The notes: generated by a model not told the origin, from the sequence alone. 64,000 nucleotides of DNA from JANMES01 sp038229715 (GCA_038229715.1 JBBROD010000009.1:1-64000), one strand, 5' to 3'. Counted from the first letter of the stretch, positions 39,600 to 46,533 are shown. Translations and numbers: made by a program.

Positions 39600-40693
39600 T
39601 GCGATGGCTTTCACTCTACAGCGGCGCAGGCTTTCACGACCACGGCATACGGATGGCCGGGAATGAAATCGTCGGGCAAATAGAGTGGGATGCGTTTTGT
39701 ACGGAAGTGCTGAAAAAGAATTTTGGCGACTTGCCGAGGTGGTCTGATGTCAGAGACGCAACAGTTCAATCTATTCGGGAACGATGTGGACGCATCGACT
39801 GCATCACCGGCGGATTCTCCTGCAAAAATATCAGTGTCGCCGGCAAGCAAGCGGGGATTGCGCGTCAGACGGAAAGCGGAATCACCTGGCGAAATATGTT
39901 CCGCATCATCCGAGGCATCAGACCGGCTTGGATTGTCGTTGAGAATGTTTCTGCTTTACGAACTATCGCGGCTGACCGGGTACTCGCTGCGCTGGAACGA
40001 ATCGGCTACGCCCGCACACCGGCGGTGGTCGGTGCTGAGCATGTTGGCGCGCCACACCGGCGGCATCGAGTCTGGATTGTCGGACGACTGGAAAACGCCG
40101 CGATGTGCGGATGGGATTATGCATCCAGTCAGGACTCCGGAATCGGTGATGAACGGCTGCGCAAAGGCGGGCCGTCGATTGCCGAGCAGATTAGAGGAAC
40201 AGTTATCGCTGACGGAATCAAACAATTGGCCGACGATCCACGGCAACAGCGGGAACAACGGGCCGAGCAGAACGGACCTTGGCCGAGCGGTGAACATCGC
40301 TGCTTCTTCCCCGGCGGCTGCTGGCGATGCGCGAACATGGCCGACACCAGCGGCGAGGGATTGGAAGAACGACGGGACAGCGCCATCAGCGCAGGCTCGC
40401 AACAGTCCATGCTTGCCGGCGGCGGCGGTCTTAGATGGCCGTCCCGCCCAGGCGAACGACAGCACGATTGGGAATCGCCGAGGCTCGTTAAACCATCATT
40501 GGGTGAACCAGTTGCAGGGAATGCCCGCCGACTGGTGCGACCTACCGCCGCAAACGCTCGCGCGGTTATGGCTGGCACGGAAGCTGGCGGGATGTTCGAC
40601 GCCTACCAGCGCAAAGAAGGATTGAAAGCCGCCGGCAACGCGAATCCACCGTGGACACCTTACCTGATCGCACGTTGGATATTGAACGGCTAA
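39599..40693 (+). CDS. DNA cytosine-C5 methyltransferase, phage type
   Basis: 364 residues. Motif I is LSLYSGAGFHDHGIRMAG. QIEWDAFCTEVLKKNFG and DVRDA are motifs II-III. Motif IV is DCITGGFSCKNISVAGK, with the catalytic Cys but Ser in place of the usual Pro before it. Motif VI is WIVVENVSAL, and VGAPHRRHRVWIVG is motif VIII. The variable region (about 170-330) includes MADTSGEGLEERRD and GGLRWPSRPGERQHDWE, common in short phage enzymes. LKAAGNANPPWTPYLIARWI is motif X. It probably protects phage DNA from host restriction. Most of the gene overlaps a second frame that also looks coding (39747-40625). Confidence 0.92.
   Translation: MRWLSLYSGAGFHDHGIRMAGNEIVGQIEWDAFCTEVLKKNFGDLPRWSDVRDATVQSIRERCGRIDCITGGFSCKNISVAGKQAGIARQTESGITWRNMFRIIRGIRPAWIVVENVSALRTIAADRVLAALERIGYARTPAVVGAEHVGAPHRRHRVWIVGRLENAAMCGWDYASSQDSGIGDERLRKGGPSIAEQIRGTVIADGIKQLADDPRQQREQRAEQNGPWPSGEHRCFFPGGCWRCANMADTSGEGLEERRDSAISAGSQQSMLAGGGGLRWPSRPGERQHDWESPRLVKPSLGEPVAGNARRLVRPTAANARAVMAGTEAGGMFDAYQRKEGLKAAGNANPPWTPYLIARWILNG
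39747..40625 (+). CDS. Overlapping out-of-frame gene: methylase-associated phage protein
   Basis: 292 residues from the ATG at 39747 (GAGGTGG four to five bases upstream), entirely inside the methyltransferase gene in the +1 frame. Its C-terminal part reads WPTPAARDWKNDGTAPSAQ..., then RRGSLNHHWVNQLQGMPADWCDL. This is the pattern (WPTP..RDWK, LNPxWVExLMGFPxxW) of a phage protein usually encoded next to or fused with cytosine methylases. The middle (SLRWNESATPAHRRWSVLSMLARHTGGIESGL) also fits that family. The function is unknown. Both frames look real, which is remarkable. The alternative, chance openness of a GC-rich frame, does not explain the family motifs. Confidence 0.65.
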   Translation: MSETQQFNLFGNDVDASTASPADSPAKISVSPASKRGLRVRRKAESPGEICSASSEASDRLGLSLRMFLLYELSRLTGYSLRWNESATPAHRRWSVLSMLARHTGGIESGLSDDWKTPRCADGIMHPVRTPESVMNGCAKAGRRLPSRLEEQLSLTESNNWPTIHGNSGNNGPSRTDLGRAVNIAASSPAAAGDARTWPTPAARDWKNDGTAPSAQARNSPCLPAAAVLDGRPAQANDSTIGNRRGSLNHHWVNQLQGMPADWCDLPPQTLARLWLARKLAGCSTPTSAKKD

Positions 40694-40732
40694 CACGCGG
40701 GCTGCGGCCCGGAAGGAAATGAAGATGAGCAA
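40688..40732 (+). repeat. 45-bp direct repeat with hairpin and start codon, copy 1
   Basis: GGCTAACACGCGGGCTGCGG, then CCCGGAAGGAAATGAAGATG and AGCAA. It differs at one base from 41208-41252. It contains a GGGC-TGC-GGCCC-type hairpin, a ribosome-binding site and two in-frame ATGs. Confidence 0.9.
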
Positions 40733-41192
40733 GAAAATAAAGACGCCGAATAAATCCGCAAGTCCGTGTAACGAGTGCCCGTTCAGACGTGAGTCTGCGA
40801 AAGGCTGGATCGGAGGTCACGACGACGCGATAGAGATATACCAGACGGTCAACGCCAGTCATAAATTCCCCTGTCACCAAGTAGTGAACGCCACCAAGAA
40901 CGATCTGCACGAAGGGGACGAGGACGACGTATTTTCGGATGACGAACTATTCGAGCAAGCCTGTGACGAAGCGCCACATTGTACGGGTGCTTTGATCTTT
41001 ATGAAGAACACAGCAAAGCGGAGTGACGACCCGGCGATTGAGAAGTTGCGGTCAGAGACCGAGAAGGACCACGATAGCGTCTTTTCAAACGCCGCCGAGT
41101 TTCTGGAGCATCACGGCACGAAAGACGAACACGGAAAACTGATGGTGCAGGTGTTTCGTAAGCACCGGCCGAACGGGATTAAGCGCACGTAA
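40725..41192 (+). CDS. Phage protein with CNECPFR zinc-like motif
   Basis: 155 residues from the ATG at 40725, seven bases after AAGGA; the ATG at 40719 is too close to it. SASPCNECPFRRESAKGWIGGHDDAIEIYQTVNASHKFPCHQVVN shows CxxCPFR and FPCH, as in a family of phage proteins (DUF6283-like) with a CxxCPWR core and a later cysteine (APHCTGALIF). A metal-binding site is likely and the role unknown. Its start is embedded in the 45-bp repeat. Confidence 0.65.
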   Translation: MSKKIKTPNKSASPCNECPFRRESAKGWIGGHDDAIEIYQTVNASHKFPCHQVVNATKNDLHEGDEDDVFSDDELFEQACDEAPHCTGALIFMKNTAKRSDDPAIEKLRSETEKDHDSVFSNAAEFLEHHGTKDEHGKLMVQVFRKHRPNGIKRT

Positions 41193-41207
41193 ACAGTCTG
41201 TTAAGGG

Positions 41208-41252
41208 GGCTAACACGCGGGCCGCGGCCCGGAAGGAAATGAAGATGAGCAA
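41208..41252 (+). repeat. 45-bp direct repeat with hairpin and start codon, copy 2
   Basis: Same sequence as 40688-40732 with C for T in the hairpin loop region (GGGCCGCGGCCC, now a perfect palindrome). It serves as the leader of the next gene. Confidence 0.9.
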
Positions 41253-41541
41253 CGAAGAATTGACAAGGGAACAGGCGATCGCGCTTGGACAATCCAATTT
41301 TTGGAAGTCCATGACGCATCGGGAAGTGGCAACATTCCAATTATATCAGCGGCTACTGTGTATGCCTTTCGGCGTATTCCACGAGGCTGTTGAAAAGGCA
41401 TTAGGCCGTCCCGTCTTTACCCACGAATTTGCCAACCCGGACGCATTGAAATCCGAATTAATGGGGTATCGGCCACCGCCCTCTATTCAGGAAATAATCG
41501 AAATGATTCCGAGCGACAAACGGATATTGATTTCGCTGTGA
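41245..41541 (+). CDS. Conserved small phage protein
   Basis: 98 residues from the ATG at 41245. MSNEELTREQAIALGQSNFWKSMTHREVATFQLYQRLLCMPFGVFHEAVEKALGRPVFTHEFAN is a compact conserved pattern (REQAIxLxxSxFWxxM, LCMPFxVFHEAVExALGRPVxTHEF) that I have seen in phage hypothetical proteins. It has no known function and no membrane segment. Confidence 0.7.
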   Translation: MSNEELTREQAIALGQSNFWKSMTHREVATFQLYQRLLCMPFGVFHEAVEKALGRPVFTHEFANPDALKSELMGYRPPPSIQEIIEMIPSDKRILISL

Positions 41542-41559
41542 GCTTGAAAGGAAAACCAA

Positions 41560-41910
41560 ATGACAGAACTACGAACGACGCGGGAAGATTTAGCTTTCTT
41601 AACTACGAAAATGCACCGTGATGTAGAGGGGTCGCCGGATTCAGTAAATGCGTTGATGCAACAAGGACCAAACCTTGTCCACGACACCAACGCCGCCCAC
41701 GACCTAGCCGCCGACAACGCGAAACTCACTGCCGACAACGCACGGCTGCGGGAAGCGTTGAAAGAGTGGGTTGATCTCTTCGATCAGTTGGACGAAGGCG
41801 TTGATCCGTCCGATCCGCTGCGAGAAATCCGACATCAGTACCACGGGCAAAGAGTTGAGCGCTCTCGTGCCGCTCTTGCCGCAACCACACCAACAGAGGA
41901 AACCAAATGA
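41560..41910 (+). CDS. Small phage protein with coiled-coil centre
   Basis: 116 residues. HDLAADNAKLTADNARLREALKEWVDLFDQL is a leucine-zipper-like heptad segment (about 47-77). The ends are hydrophilic. No family is recognised; such AxNxxLxxxNxxLREAL modules recur in early phage proteins. It starts in the second copy of the GAAAGGAAAACCAAATGAC junction and overlaps the next start. Confidence 0.6.
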   Translation: MTELRTTREDLAFLTTKMHRDVEGSPDSVNALMQQGPNLVHDTNAAHDLAADNAKLTADNARLREALKEWVDLFDQLDEGVDPSDPLREIRHQYHGQRVERSRAALAATTPTEETK

Positions 41911-42449
41911 CTGACACCGACAAACGTATCGCCGAAATCACGGCGCGAGCGAACGCGGCGACGGAAGGGCCGTGGGAGTGGTCACAATGTTACGAGTTGG
42001 ACACGCTTCATTGGTCACTCGAAAGCCCGGCGTCTAAGGAAGTAAGAAGCGTGATTGATTACACGCTCGTACTCGTTCACGACCGGCCCGAGTCGATGAC
42101 GCACAATCCCGCGAACGCAAACCCGAACTGGCAGTTCATCGCTCACGCCCGAGAAGATATTCCCTACCTACTGGCACGACTCGCCGAGGCCGAAGCCATC
42201 CTCGCCAAGCTACCTAAGACGGCTGACGGAGTGCCGATCGCAATGGGTATGAACCTTTTTGCGGTTGTCGATGTGCATCCGCATACCGGGCTGCCGGGAA
42301 TCGTGGAGTGTGGCTTTGTCGCCATGATCTGCGACGGTGATTTCCTTGGCGGCACGGTTCGCGAGGGGGATGGCGAAGAATACGATGTCGGATTCGATGA
42401 TTGCTATTCCACCAACGCCGCCGCTCTTGCCGCGAAGGAGACGACATGA
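41907..42449 (+). CDS. Conserved early phage protein, ARANAATEGPWEW type
   Basis: 180 residues. ITARANAATEGPWEW...NWQFIAHAREDIPYLLARLAEAEAIL is the recognisable pattern of a small protein frequent in phage early regions. Here it is fused to a second part (about 105-180) with alternating hydrophobic residues and Cys/Asp (VVDVHPHTGLPGIVECGFVAMICDGDFLGGTV). The function is unknown. It begins in a third CCAAATGAC junction. Confidence 0.65.
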   Translation: MTDTDKRIAEITARANAATEGPWEWSQCYELDTLHWSLESPASKEVRSVIDYTLVLVHDRPESMTHNPANANPNWQFIAHAREDIPYLLARLAEAEAILAKLPKTADGVPIAMGMNLFAVVDVHPHTGLPGIVECGFVAMICDGDFLGGTVREGDGEEYDVGFDDCYSTNAAALAAKETT

Positions 42450-42706
42450 ACGAACCAACAGAACCAACGCGACCCGACAAGCTGTCGGACTGGATAGAAA
42501 AATCCATCGCTGGCCGAGGCGGATACGTCAATGCAATTCTACAAGATCACCGTGCGGCTCTTGCCGAAATCGCACGCCTCCGCGAGGTCGCCGCCTTCCT
42601 CACGCGGGAATTGTCGAAGCGGGCGAGCGAGTCGGTACAGCGTGAATCAGAAATTGCCAGGCTCGAAGCGGAAGTGATGGCGATGAAACGCGAGGTGAAG
42701 CCATGA
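42446..42706 (+). CDS. Small coiled-coil phage protein
   Basis: 86 residues from the ATG at 42446, which follows GAAGGAGACGAC. DKLSDWIEKSIAGRGGYVNAILQDHRAALAEIARLREVAAFLTRELSKRASESVQRESEIARLEAEVMAMKREV is long amphipathic helix. No family is recognised. It overlaps both neighbours by four bases. Confidence 0.6.
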   Translation: MNEPTEPTRPDKLSDWIEKSIAGRGGYVNAILQDHRAALAEIARLREVAAFLTRELSKRASESVQRESEIARLEAEVMAMKREVKP

Positions 42707-42900
42707 GCGACACAGCGCAATCCAGAATGACCGTGTACTTTCCCGCTCACGAGAAAACCCCGCAGAACGTGGCCAACATGATGGCGTGGGCCTGTGAGCT
42801 AAAAGGTTACACGAATCGAGATTTGGCGGCTGCTGTCTACAACACGCCAACCCCGCAAGGCTACGTCGTCACCGTCACCGTCGAGAAGGTCGCCGAGTAA
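42703..42900 (+). CDS. Very small phage protein
   Basis: 65 residues, MSDTAQSRMTVYFPAHEKTPQNVANMMAWACELKGYTNRDLAAAVYNTPTPQGYVVTVTVEKVAE. It has a possible small alpha-beta fold and no recognised family. It immediately precedes rusA. Confidence 0.55.
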   Translation: MSDTAQSRMTVYFPAHEKTPQNVANMMAWACELKGYTNRDLAAAVYNTPTPQGYVVTVTVEKVAE

Positions 42901-42915
42901 CCGAAGGATCGCACA

Positions 42916-43272
42916 ATGGCACGGACGCTAAAATTCACTCTCCCGTATCCGCCAAGCCTCAACAATCTCTATCCAACCAGCCGCAGCGGACGCCGCTATC
43001 TCTCGGCTGAGGGCAAGTCATACAAGCAACTGGCCGCTGCGATGGCGCTGCAGGCCGGTGTCCGCGTCATGGATGGCGAGTTGATCGTGACGATGGACTT
43101 CTACCGTCCTCGCAAAAGCGGTGATTTATCAAACCGCGTGAAAGCCGCAGAGGACGCATTGACAGGAATCGCCTACCACGATGACTCACAGATCGTGGAC
43201 ATTCACGCGCGCCGGTTTGAGGACAAGGCGAACCCGCGAGTGGAAGTAACGATTGAACCCACGGAAGGATAA
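42916..43272 (+). CDS. rusA: RusA-family Holliday junction resolvase
   Basis: 118 residues. The pattern is KFTLPYPPSLNNLYPTSRSGRRYLSAEGKSYKQLAAAMALQAG, then MDFYRPRKSGDLSNRVKAAEDALTGIAYHDDSQIVDIHARRFEDKANPRVEVTIEP. The aspartates of GDLSNRVKAAEDAL and YHDDSQI are those that bind magnesium and cut junctions in RusA. It would resolve recombination or replication intermediates before packaging. The ATG at 42916 follows AAGGATCGCACA. Confidence 0.93.
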   Translation: MARTLKFTLPYPPSLNNLYPTSRSGRRYLSAEGKSYKQLAAAMALQAGVRVMDGELIVTMDFYRPRKSGDLSNRVKAAEDALTGIAYHDDSQIVDIHARRFEDKANPRVEVTIEPTEG

Positions 43273-43276
43273 CACG

Positions 43277-43696
43277 ATGGCAACTCAATCCGGTGAACGT
43301 ACACGACTGAATCGAATCGCAGCACGGCGGGCCGAGATCGACAAGGCGAAACGACGGGCGGCGGTGTCCACCGTGGCCGGACGCGGGCCTGCGGCGGATA
43401 CGGCGCGCCAAGAGCGAAACCGCCAAGAGCGTGAGATCGCCCGGCGGATGGTCAAACGCTTCCACCCACTCATGCGGGACGGCTCAGGCGGCGCGCCAGA
43501 CCCGATCGTGCTGCTGTACGCCTACTGGCAGGCTCGCCGGTGCGGCTGGGACGCTCTCAGCGCGACGATGCGCCGGAATGCCAACGGTGAGCCATGCGCG
43601 CCGGGCGACTCGCTAACGTGGCGATGGTGGACGGGATTGCACTACACGCAGCGGCGGATGGTGAGCGCGGCGAGTGTTTGCCGAGTTTACCACTAA
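43277..43696 (+). CDS. Basic phage protein of unknown function
   Basis: 139 residues from the ATG at 43277. The N-terminal half is very basic and helical (RTRLNRIAARRAEIDKAKRRAA...RQERNRQEREIARRMVKRFHPLM). The second half has several Trp and Tyr (LLYAYWQARRCGWDAL, LTWRWWTGLHYTQRRMV). It could bind nucleic acid. No family is recognised. A gap of 120 bases follows, containing a small GATGG/CCATC hairpin. Confidence 0.6.
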   Translation: MATQSGERTRLNRIAARRAEIDKAKRRAAVSTVAGRGPAADTARQERNRQEREIARRMVKRFHPLMRDGSGGAPDPIVLLYAYWQARRCGWDALSATMRRNANGEPCAPGDSLTWRWWTGLHYTQRRMVSAASVCRVYH

Positions 43697-43816
43697 AACG
43701 TGCATCAAAAAACACGGGTGTCCTGCATTTAGTCTTTGCCCTGTAAAGAGTTAAAAGCGCGATGGTTGTCAGCCATCCTTTCTATAGAAGCCCATCACTT
43801 TTATCGAAAGGAATCT

Positions 43817-44419
43817 ATGGCTTGCGGAATCTACAAGATCACGAATCGCAAATCCGGGGAGTTTTACATTGGTTTGTCCCATGACATTGAGAAAAGGTGG
43901 AACGGCCACCGCGCACAACTGTTAAATGGCGATCATCATGCCGCTGCCTTTCAAGCATCTTTTAATGCTCACGGGATTGAGGCGTTTGATTTTGAGGTGA
44001 TTCAGGAATGTGTTCCCGAAATGCTCCGAGCGGTTGAATTGTATTGGCTCGGGAAGTTGCGCCCACAACTCAATTCTAGTATGCCGACTGAGTTTACGGC
44101 CAGAGAACGATCTGTTGAAGATATTGAGGAAGTATTGATTAAACGATCAAATGAAAAATCCAAATCCAGAATCAAGAAATTAGCCAAAGACACTGGCGTT
44201 CCGTCGGTTTGTCGGCATTGCGAATGTCGAATCAGTGGCAAAGAGGTCTGCAAAACGTGCGGAATATGGTTCACCAATATCTGTTTTGAATGTCACGACG
44301 AAATCGCACACGATATCCTACAGCCTCCCGGACTCAATCCTGAGGAAGCAGCATCGTTTTACAAACAAGCATACGATACGCGCCGTCAAATCCGGTTCCG
44401 CCCAAAAACTTTGCCATGA
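43817..44419 (+). CDS. GIY-YIG nuclease with zinc-ribbon tail, homing-type
   Basis: 200 residues from the ATG at 43817 (AAAGGAATCT upstream). The N-terminal GIY-YIG domain is MACGIYKITNRKSGEFYIGLSHDIEKRWNGHRAQL (G-I-Y, Y-I-G, catalytic Arg), HGIEAFDFEVIQEC, and the metal Glu in LRAVELYWLGKLRP. A basic middle and four CxxC pairs follow (VCRHCECRI, VCKTCGIWFTNICFECH), a zinc ribbon or finger. The gene is visibly richer in A and T than its neighbours, which suggests a recent arrival, as expected of a free-standing homing nuclease. Confidence 0.88.
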   Translation: MACGIYKITNRKSGEFYIGLSHDIEKRWNGHRAQLLNGDHHAAAFQASFNAHGIEAFDFEVIQECVPEMLRAVELYWLGKLRPQLNSSMPTEFTARERSVEDIEEVLIKRSNEKSKSRIKKLAKDTGVPSVCRHCECRISGKEVCKTCGIWFTNICFECHDEIAHDILQPPGLNPEEAASFYKQAYDTRRQIRFRPKTLP

Positions 44420-44444
44420 TTTCCTAGCAAATTTACAAAAAAGA

Positions 44445-44473
44445 TTGTGCAACCCTTATATCTGCCATAAATA
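44445..44473 (+). promoter_or_regulatory. Possible promoter for the small HTH gene
   Basis: TTGTGC (44445-44450), 17 bases, TAAATA (44468-44473), about 22 bases before the ATG at 44496. It is a weak match, placed correctly in an AT-rich stretch after the nuclease gene. Confidence 0.4.
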
Positions 44474-44495
44474 CAGAAGGGATATCGCATTATCT

Positions 44496-44708
44496 ATGAG
44501 TGACCAGAAATCACTAGGGCGGTGGAATCTGACCGCCAAACAATTTCTCGTTTGCTTGTCGCGTATTAAGGGCTATTCCCAGACCCGGATCGGGAAAGAA
44601 CTTGGGATATCGCAGCCTCGCGTGAATCAGCATATCGCCGCCGCCGTGAAGAAATACCCACACCTTGCCGAGGCGATGAAATACCGAGGGCGGATGCTGG
44701 CCGCCTAA
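44496..44708 (+). CDS. Small helix-turn-helix protein, candidate late-gene regulator
   Basis: 70 residues from the ATG at 44496. NLTAKQFLVCLSRIKGYSQTRIGKELGISQPRVNQHIAAAVKKYPHLAEAM is a sigma-70 region-4-like or LuxR-like HTH (helix YSQTRIGKELG, turn, recognition helix SQPRVNQHIAAA). It is almost nothing but this domain. It is the last gene before a strong terminator and the late genes, the place where many phages encode their late activator or antiterminator. Confidence 0.7.
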   Translation: MSDQKSLGRWNLTAKQFLVCLSRIKGYSQTRIGKELGISQPRVNQHIAAAVKKYPHLAEAMKYRGRMLAA

Positions 44709-44728
44709 CAAGCTCCCTCTCCCTTGCC

Positions 44729-44766
44729 GGCTGGCGGCGGACCTCACCTCCGCCGCCAGCCTTTTT
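44729..44766 (+). terminator. Strong rho-independent terminator at early/late boundary
   Basis: A perfect 13-bp stem GGCTGGCGGCGGA / TCCGCCGCCAGCC (44729-44741/44749-44761) with a 7-base loop, followed at once by TTTTT (44762-44766). The next start codon follows the last T. Confidence 0.93.
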
Positions 44767-44961
44767 ATGCCGTACCTCAGCTTCCACGAAATCATTGAGA
44801 AGCTCATCCGCCAATCGGACGCTCTCTCAGCCCGCGCACTGGACGCTTTCCGGGCCGGGCAGAAGCAACGAGGCCGCCAGCATTGGGAAAAGGCCGTCGC
44901 CGCTTACGAGCGTGCGGAACGGCTTGACAAGGAATTTACGGCTCCGGCGTGGAAATCCTGA
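44767..44961 (+). CDS. Small TPR-like phage protein directly after the terminator
   Basis: 64 residues. SALSARALDAFRAGQKQRGRQHWEKAVAAYERAERLDKEFTAPAW has the A..G......A...Y..A..LD spacing of one tetratricopeptide helix pair. The ATG is the three bases after the terminator's T run, and no Shine-Dalgarno exists, so expression should depend on readthrough of the terminator. The function is unknown. Confidence 0.55.
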   Translation: MPYLSFHEIIEKLIRQSDALSARALDAFRAGQKQRGRQHWEKAVAAYERAERLDKEFTAPAWKS

Positions 44962-44971
44962 ATGTTCCGTC

Positions 44972-45151
44972 ATGGAACGCGACCCCGAAAAACAGGTTCG
45001 GCTGATCTATTCGTCCATCGACGCGACGGATGCGCTCGAAATCATCAATTCCCGGCTGGCGATTGATCCTGAGAATCCTTACTGGCTGGCACTCAAAGTT
45101 CAGTGGACGCGGGTTTTACAAGCCAACCAGCAACATGATTCTCCCGGTTGA
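44972..45151 (+). CDS. Small phage protein, TPR-like
   Basis: 59 residues from the ATG at 44972. MERDPEKQVRLIYSSIDATDALEIINSRLAIDPENPYWLALKVQWTRVL resembles half of a helical repeat, like the preceding and following genes; the three may be fragments of one helical-repeat system. The 3' end overlaps the next gene by 17 bases. Confidence 0.5.
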   Translation: MERDPEKQVRLIYSSIDATDALEIINSRLAIDPENPYWLALKVQWTRVLQANQQHDSPG

Positions 45152-45335
45152 CTTCATCGAATCCCGCATAGCGAAGCTGCTGAAAGACTCGTACATCGCG
45201 GCGTCTGCTGCCGAGATAGCGCGGGAAGATGGCAACGAGAAGGAAGCCAAACGCCTGCGGCAGAAATCCGGCAATCTCTACAACCTTGCCGTGAAGCTCG
45301 ATCCGAACCAGGACGCGAAGGCGTGGCAGGACTAA
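45135..45335 (+). CDS. Small helical phage protein, TPR-like
   Basis: 66 residues from the ATG at 45135. FIESRIAKLLKDSYIAASAAEIAREDGNEKEAKRLRQKSGNLYNLAVKLDPNQDAKAW again shows an A-x3-R..G....A......YN.A.KLDP pattern. No family is recognised. The stop overlaps the next start (TAATG). Confidence 0.5.
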   Translation: MILPVDFIESRIAKLLKDSYIAASAAEIAREDGNEKEAKRLRQKSGNLYNLAVKLDPNQDAKAWQD

Positions 45336-45415
45336 TGCTCATCGTCGCCGCTATCGTCATCCTTGCCATCGTCATCATCGTGGGGCTGCTGGCGGAAGCG
45401 TTTAACGACAACTGA
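45335..45415 (+). CDS. 26-residue membrane peptide
   Basis: ATG at 45335 in the stop of the previous gene. MLIVAAIVILAIVIIVGLLA then EAFNDN: one hydrophobic helix with a short polar end. Its size and position among other small membrane proteins suggest a lysis or membrane accessory role, but this is a guess. Confidence 0.45.
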   Translation: MLIVAAIVILAIVIIVGLLAEAFNDN

Positions 45416-45429
45416 AAAGGACTCTCATC

Positions 45430-45522
45430 ATGCCTAGATACGTCTGGATTCTCGCGGCGATTGCTCTCGTGCTGGTCATTTTGTGGATGGTGGGCCATCC
45501 CGTTCACGTTTCGACGAACTGA
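45430..45522 (+). CDS. 30-residue membrane peptide
   Basis: ATG at 45430 with AAAAGGA seven to eight bases upstream. MPRYVWILAAIALVLVILWM then VGHPVHVSTN: a single transmembrane helix. The good ribosome-binding site supports translation. The role is unknown; a holin-type or accessory membrane peptide is possible. Confidence 0.5.
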   Translation: MPRYVWILAAIALVLVILWMVGHPVHVSTN

Positions 45523-45524
45523 AC

Positions 45525-45722
45525 ATGCAATTCAGAACCTTGTCTAGCTCGTTGTCTGTAGTCCTAGCCGCAGCATTTCTGCTGCTGATGGTGCTAGGGG
45601 ACGCGATGCTATGGACAACGCAGCGATCCGACCCGGTGACACCCGGCGAATGGATCGGCGGCTTCAAACAGCGGCCCCGGCGTAACCGGAAGCCTACAGG
45701 GGCCGATGAGGGATTCGGTTAG
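45525..45722 (+). CDS. Small single-span membrane protein
   Basis: 65 residues from the ATG at 45525. Transmembrane segment SLSVVLAAAFLLLMVLGDAML, then a soluble, basic, Pro-rich tail (FKQRPRRNRKPTGADEGFG). It is the third small membrane protein in a row, perhaps part of the lysis cassette. No family is recognised. The 121 bases after it hold no clear gene. Confidence 0.55.
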   Translation: MQFRTLSSSLSVVLAAAFLLLMVLGDAMLWTTQRSDPVTPGEWIGGFKQRPRRNRKPTGADEGFG

Positions 45723-45843
45723 ATTTAGGGGCTTGAGGCGGTGTCACGCCAACGGCTTAGCCCCACCGATCAGTTCATCAATTTCAACGACACGAATATT
45801 TCGCTGCTGATTCTGAAAAGCATCGGCAGCGCTTGAACCAAAC

Positions 45844-46533
45844 ATGAAACCCATCCCGTACATCTTCGCGGTGCTGCTGATCGGCGGGTGCATCCAAGCC
45901 GCCAAGTCGGTTGACCCGTCGCCAACGCTGGTATCGGCGCGGGACATGCTGAGCAAGGCCGTGGAATATCTCACCGCCAAGCCCGCGAACGTGCCGGTGG
46001 CGGTGGACCTCATCCAGCAATCGCAAAAGAGCTACGAGCAGGGATTGAAAGACGTTGACGGCCTGAAGGCGAGCAACGCGGCCTTGCAGAAGAAGCTCGA
46101 TCACGCCAACGACTTCGAGCAGCGTGGTCTGTTCTACCTCATCGGCGGTGCTGCCATCGTCGGCGGCGTTTTCCTCATGGTGTCTGGCATCTTCTCAACC
46201 TTCCCCAAGGCGGGACTCGCCATCATCGCGGCAGGTGGTGCATCGCTCGCCATCGCCATCATCGTACCGGCGATCATCGCCTCCTCGTGGATCGTGGCGC
46301 TATGCACGGCAGGGTGCATCTGCGGGCTGGCGATTTACTTCACCGTCTACATTATCCAGCGGCAGCACAAGGCCAACGTCGAAAACGTGCAGACAGTGAA
46401 CGTCGCTAAGGCGATTGCGGCCAGTCCCGAAGCAATGACGGCAGCGGAAGTGAAAACCGAACTGGCGGGGATTCAAAGCGCCTCAACGGAAGCGATCAAC
46501 GATTCCATCCGAACCAAGTTGGGGATTGCGTAA
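45844..46533 (+). CDS. Predicted lipoprotein with coiled coil and membrane helices
   Basis: 229 residues. MKPIPYIFAVLLIGGCIQAA is a signal with lipobox IGGC. A helical segment with coiled-coil character follows (about 60-95), then three hydrophobic helices (GLFYLIGGAAIVGGVFLMVSGIF, AGLAIIAAGGASLAIAIIVPAIIAS, IVALCTAGCICGLAIYFTVYII) and a soluble tail. Lipoprotein plus membrane spans near small membrane proteins recalls phage lysis modules, but the domain order matches no spanin I know. Confidence 0.6.
   Translation: MKPIPYIFAVLLIGGCIQAAKSVDPSPTLVSARDMLSKAVEYLTAKPANVPVAVDLIQQSQKSYEQGLKDVDGLKASNAALQKKLDHANDFEQRGLFYLIGGAAIVGGVFLMVSGIFSTFPKAGLAIIAAGGASLAIAIIVPAIIASSWIVALCTAGCICGLAIYFTVYIIQRQHKANVENVQTVNVAKAIAASPEAMTAAEVKTELAGIQSASTEAINDSIRTKLGIA

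Noticed and set aside
39599..40693. Restriction-modification system
   Set aside because: No restriction endonuclease gene lies nearby; the methylase is in a phage early operon and is more likely protective.
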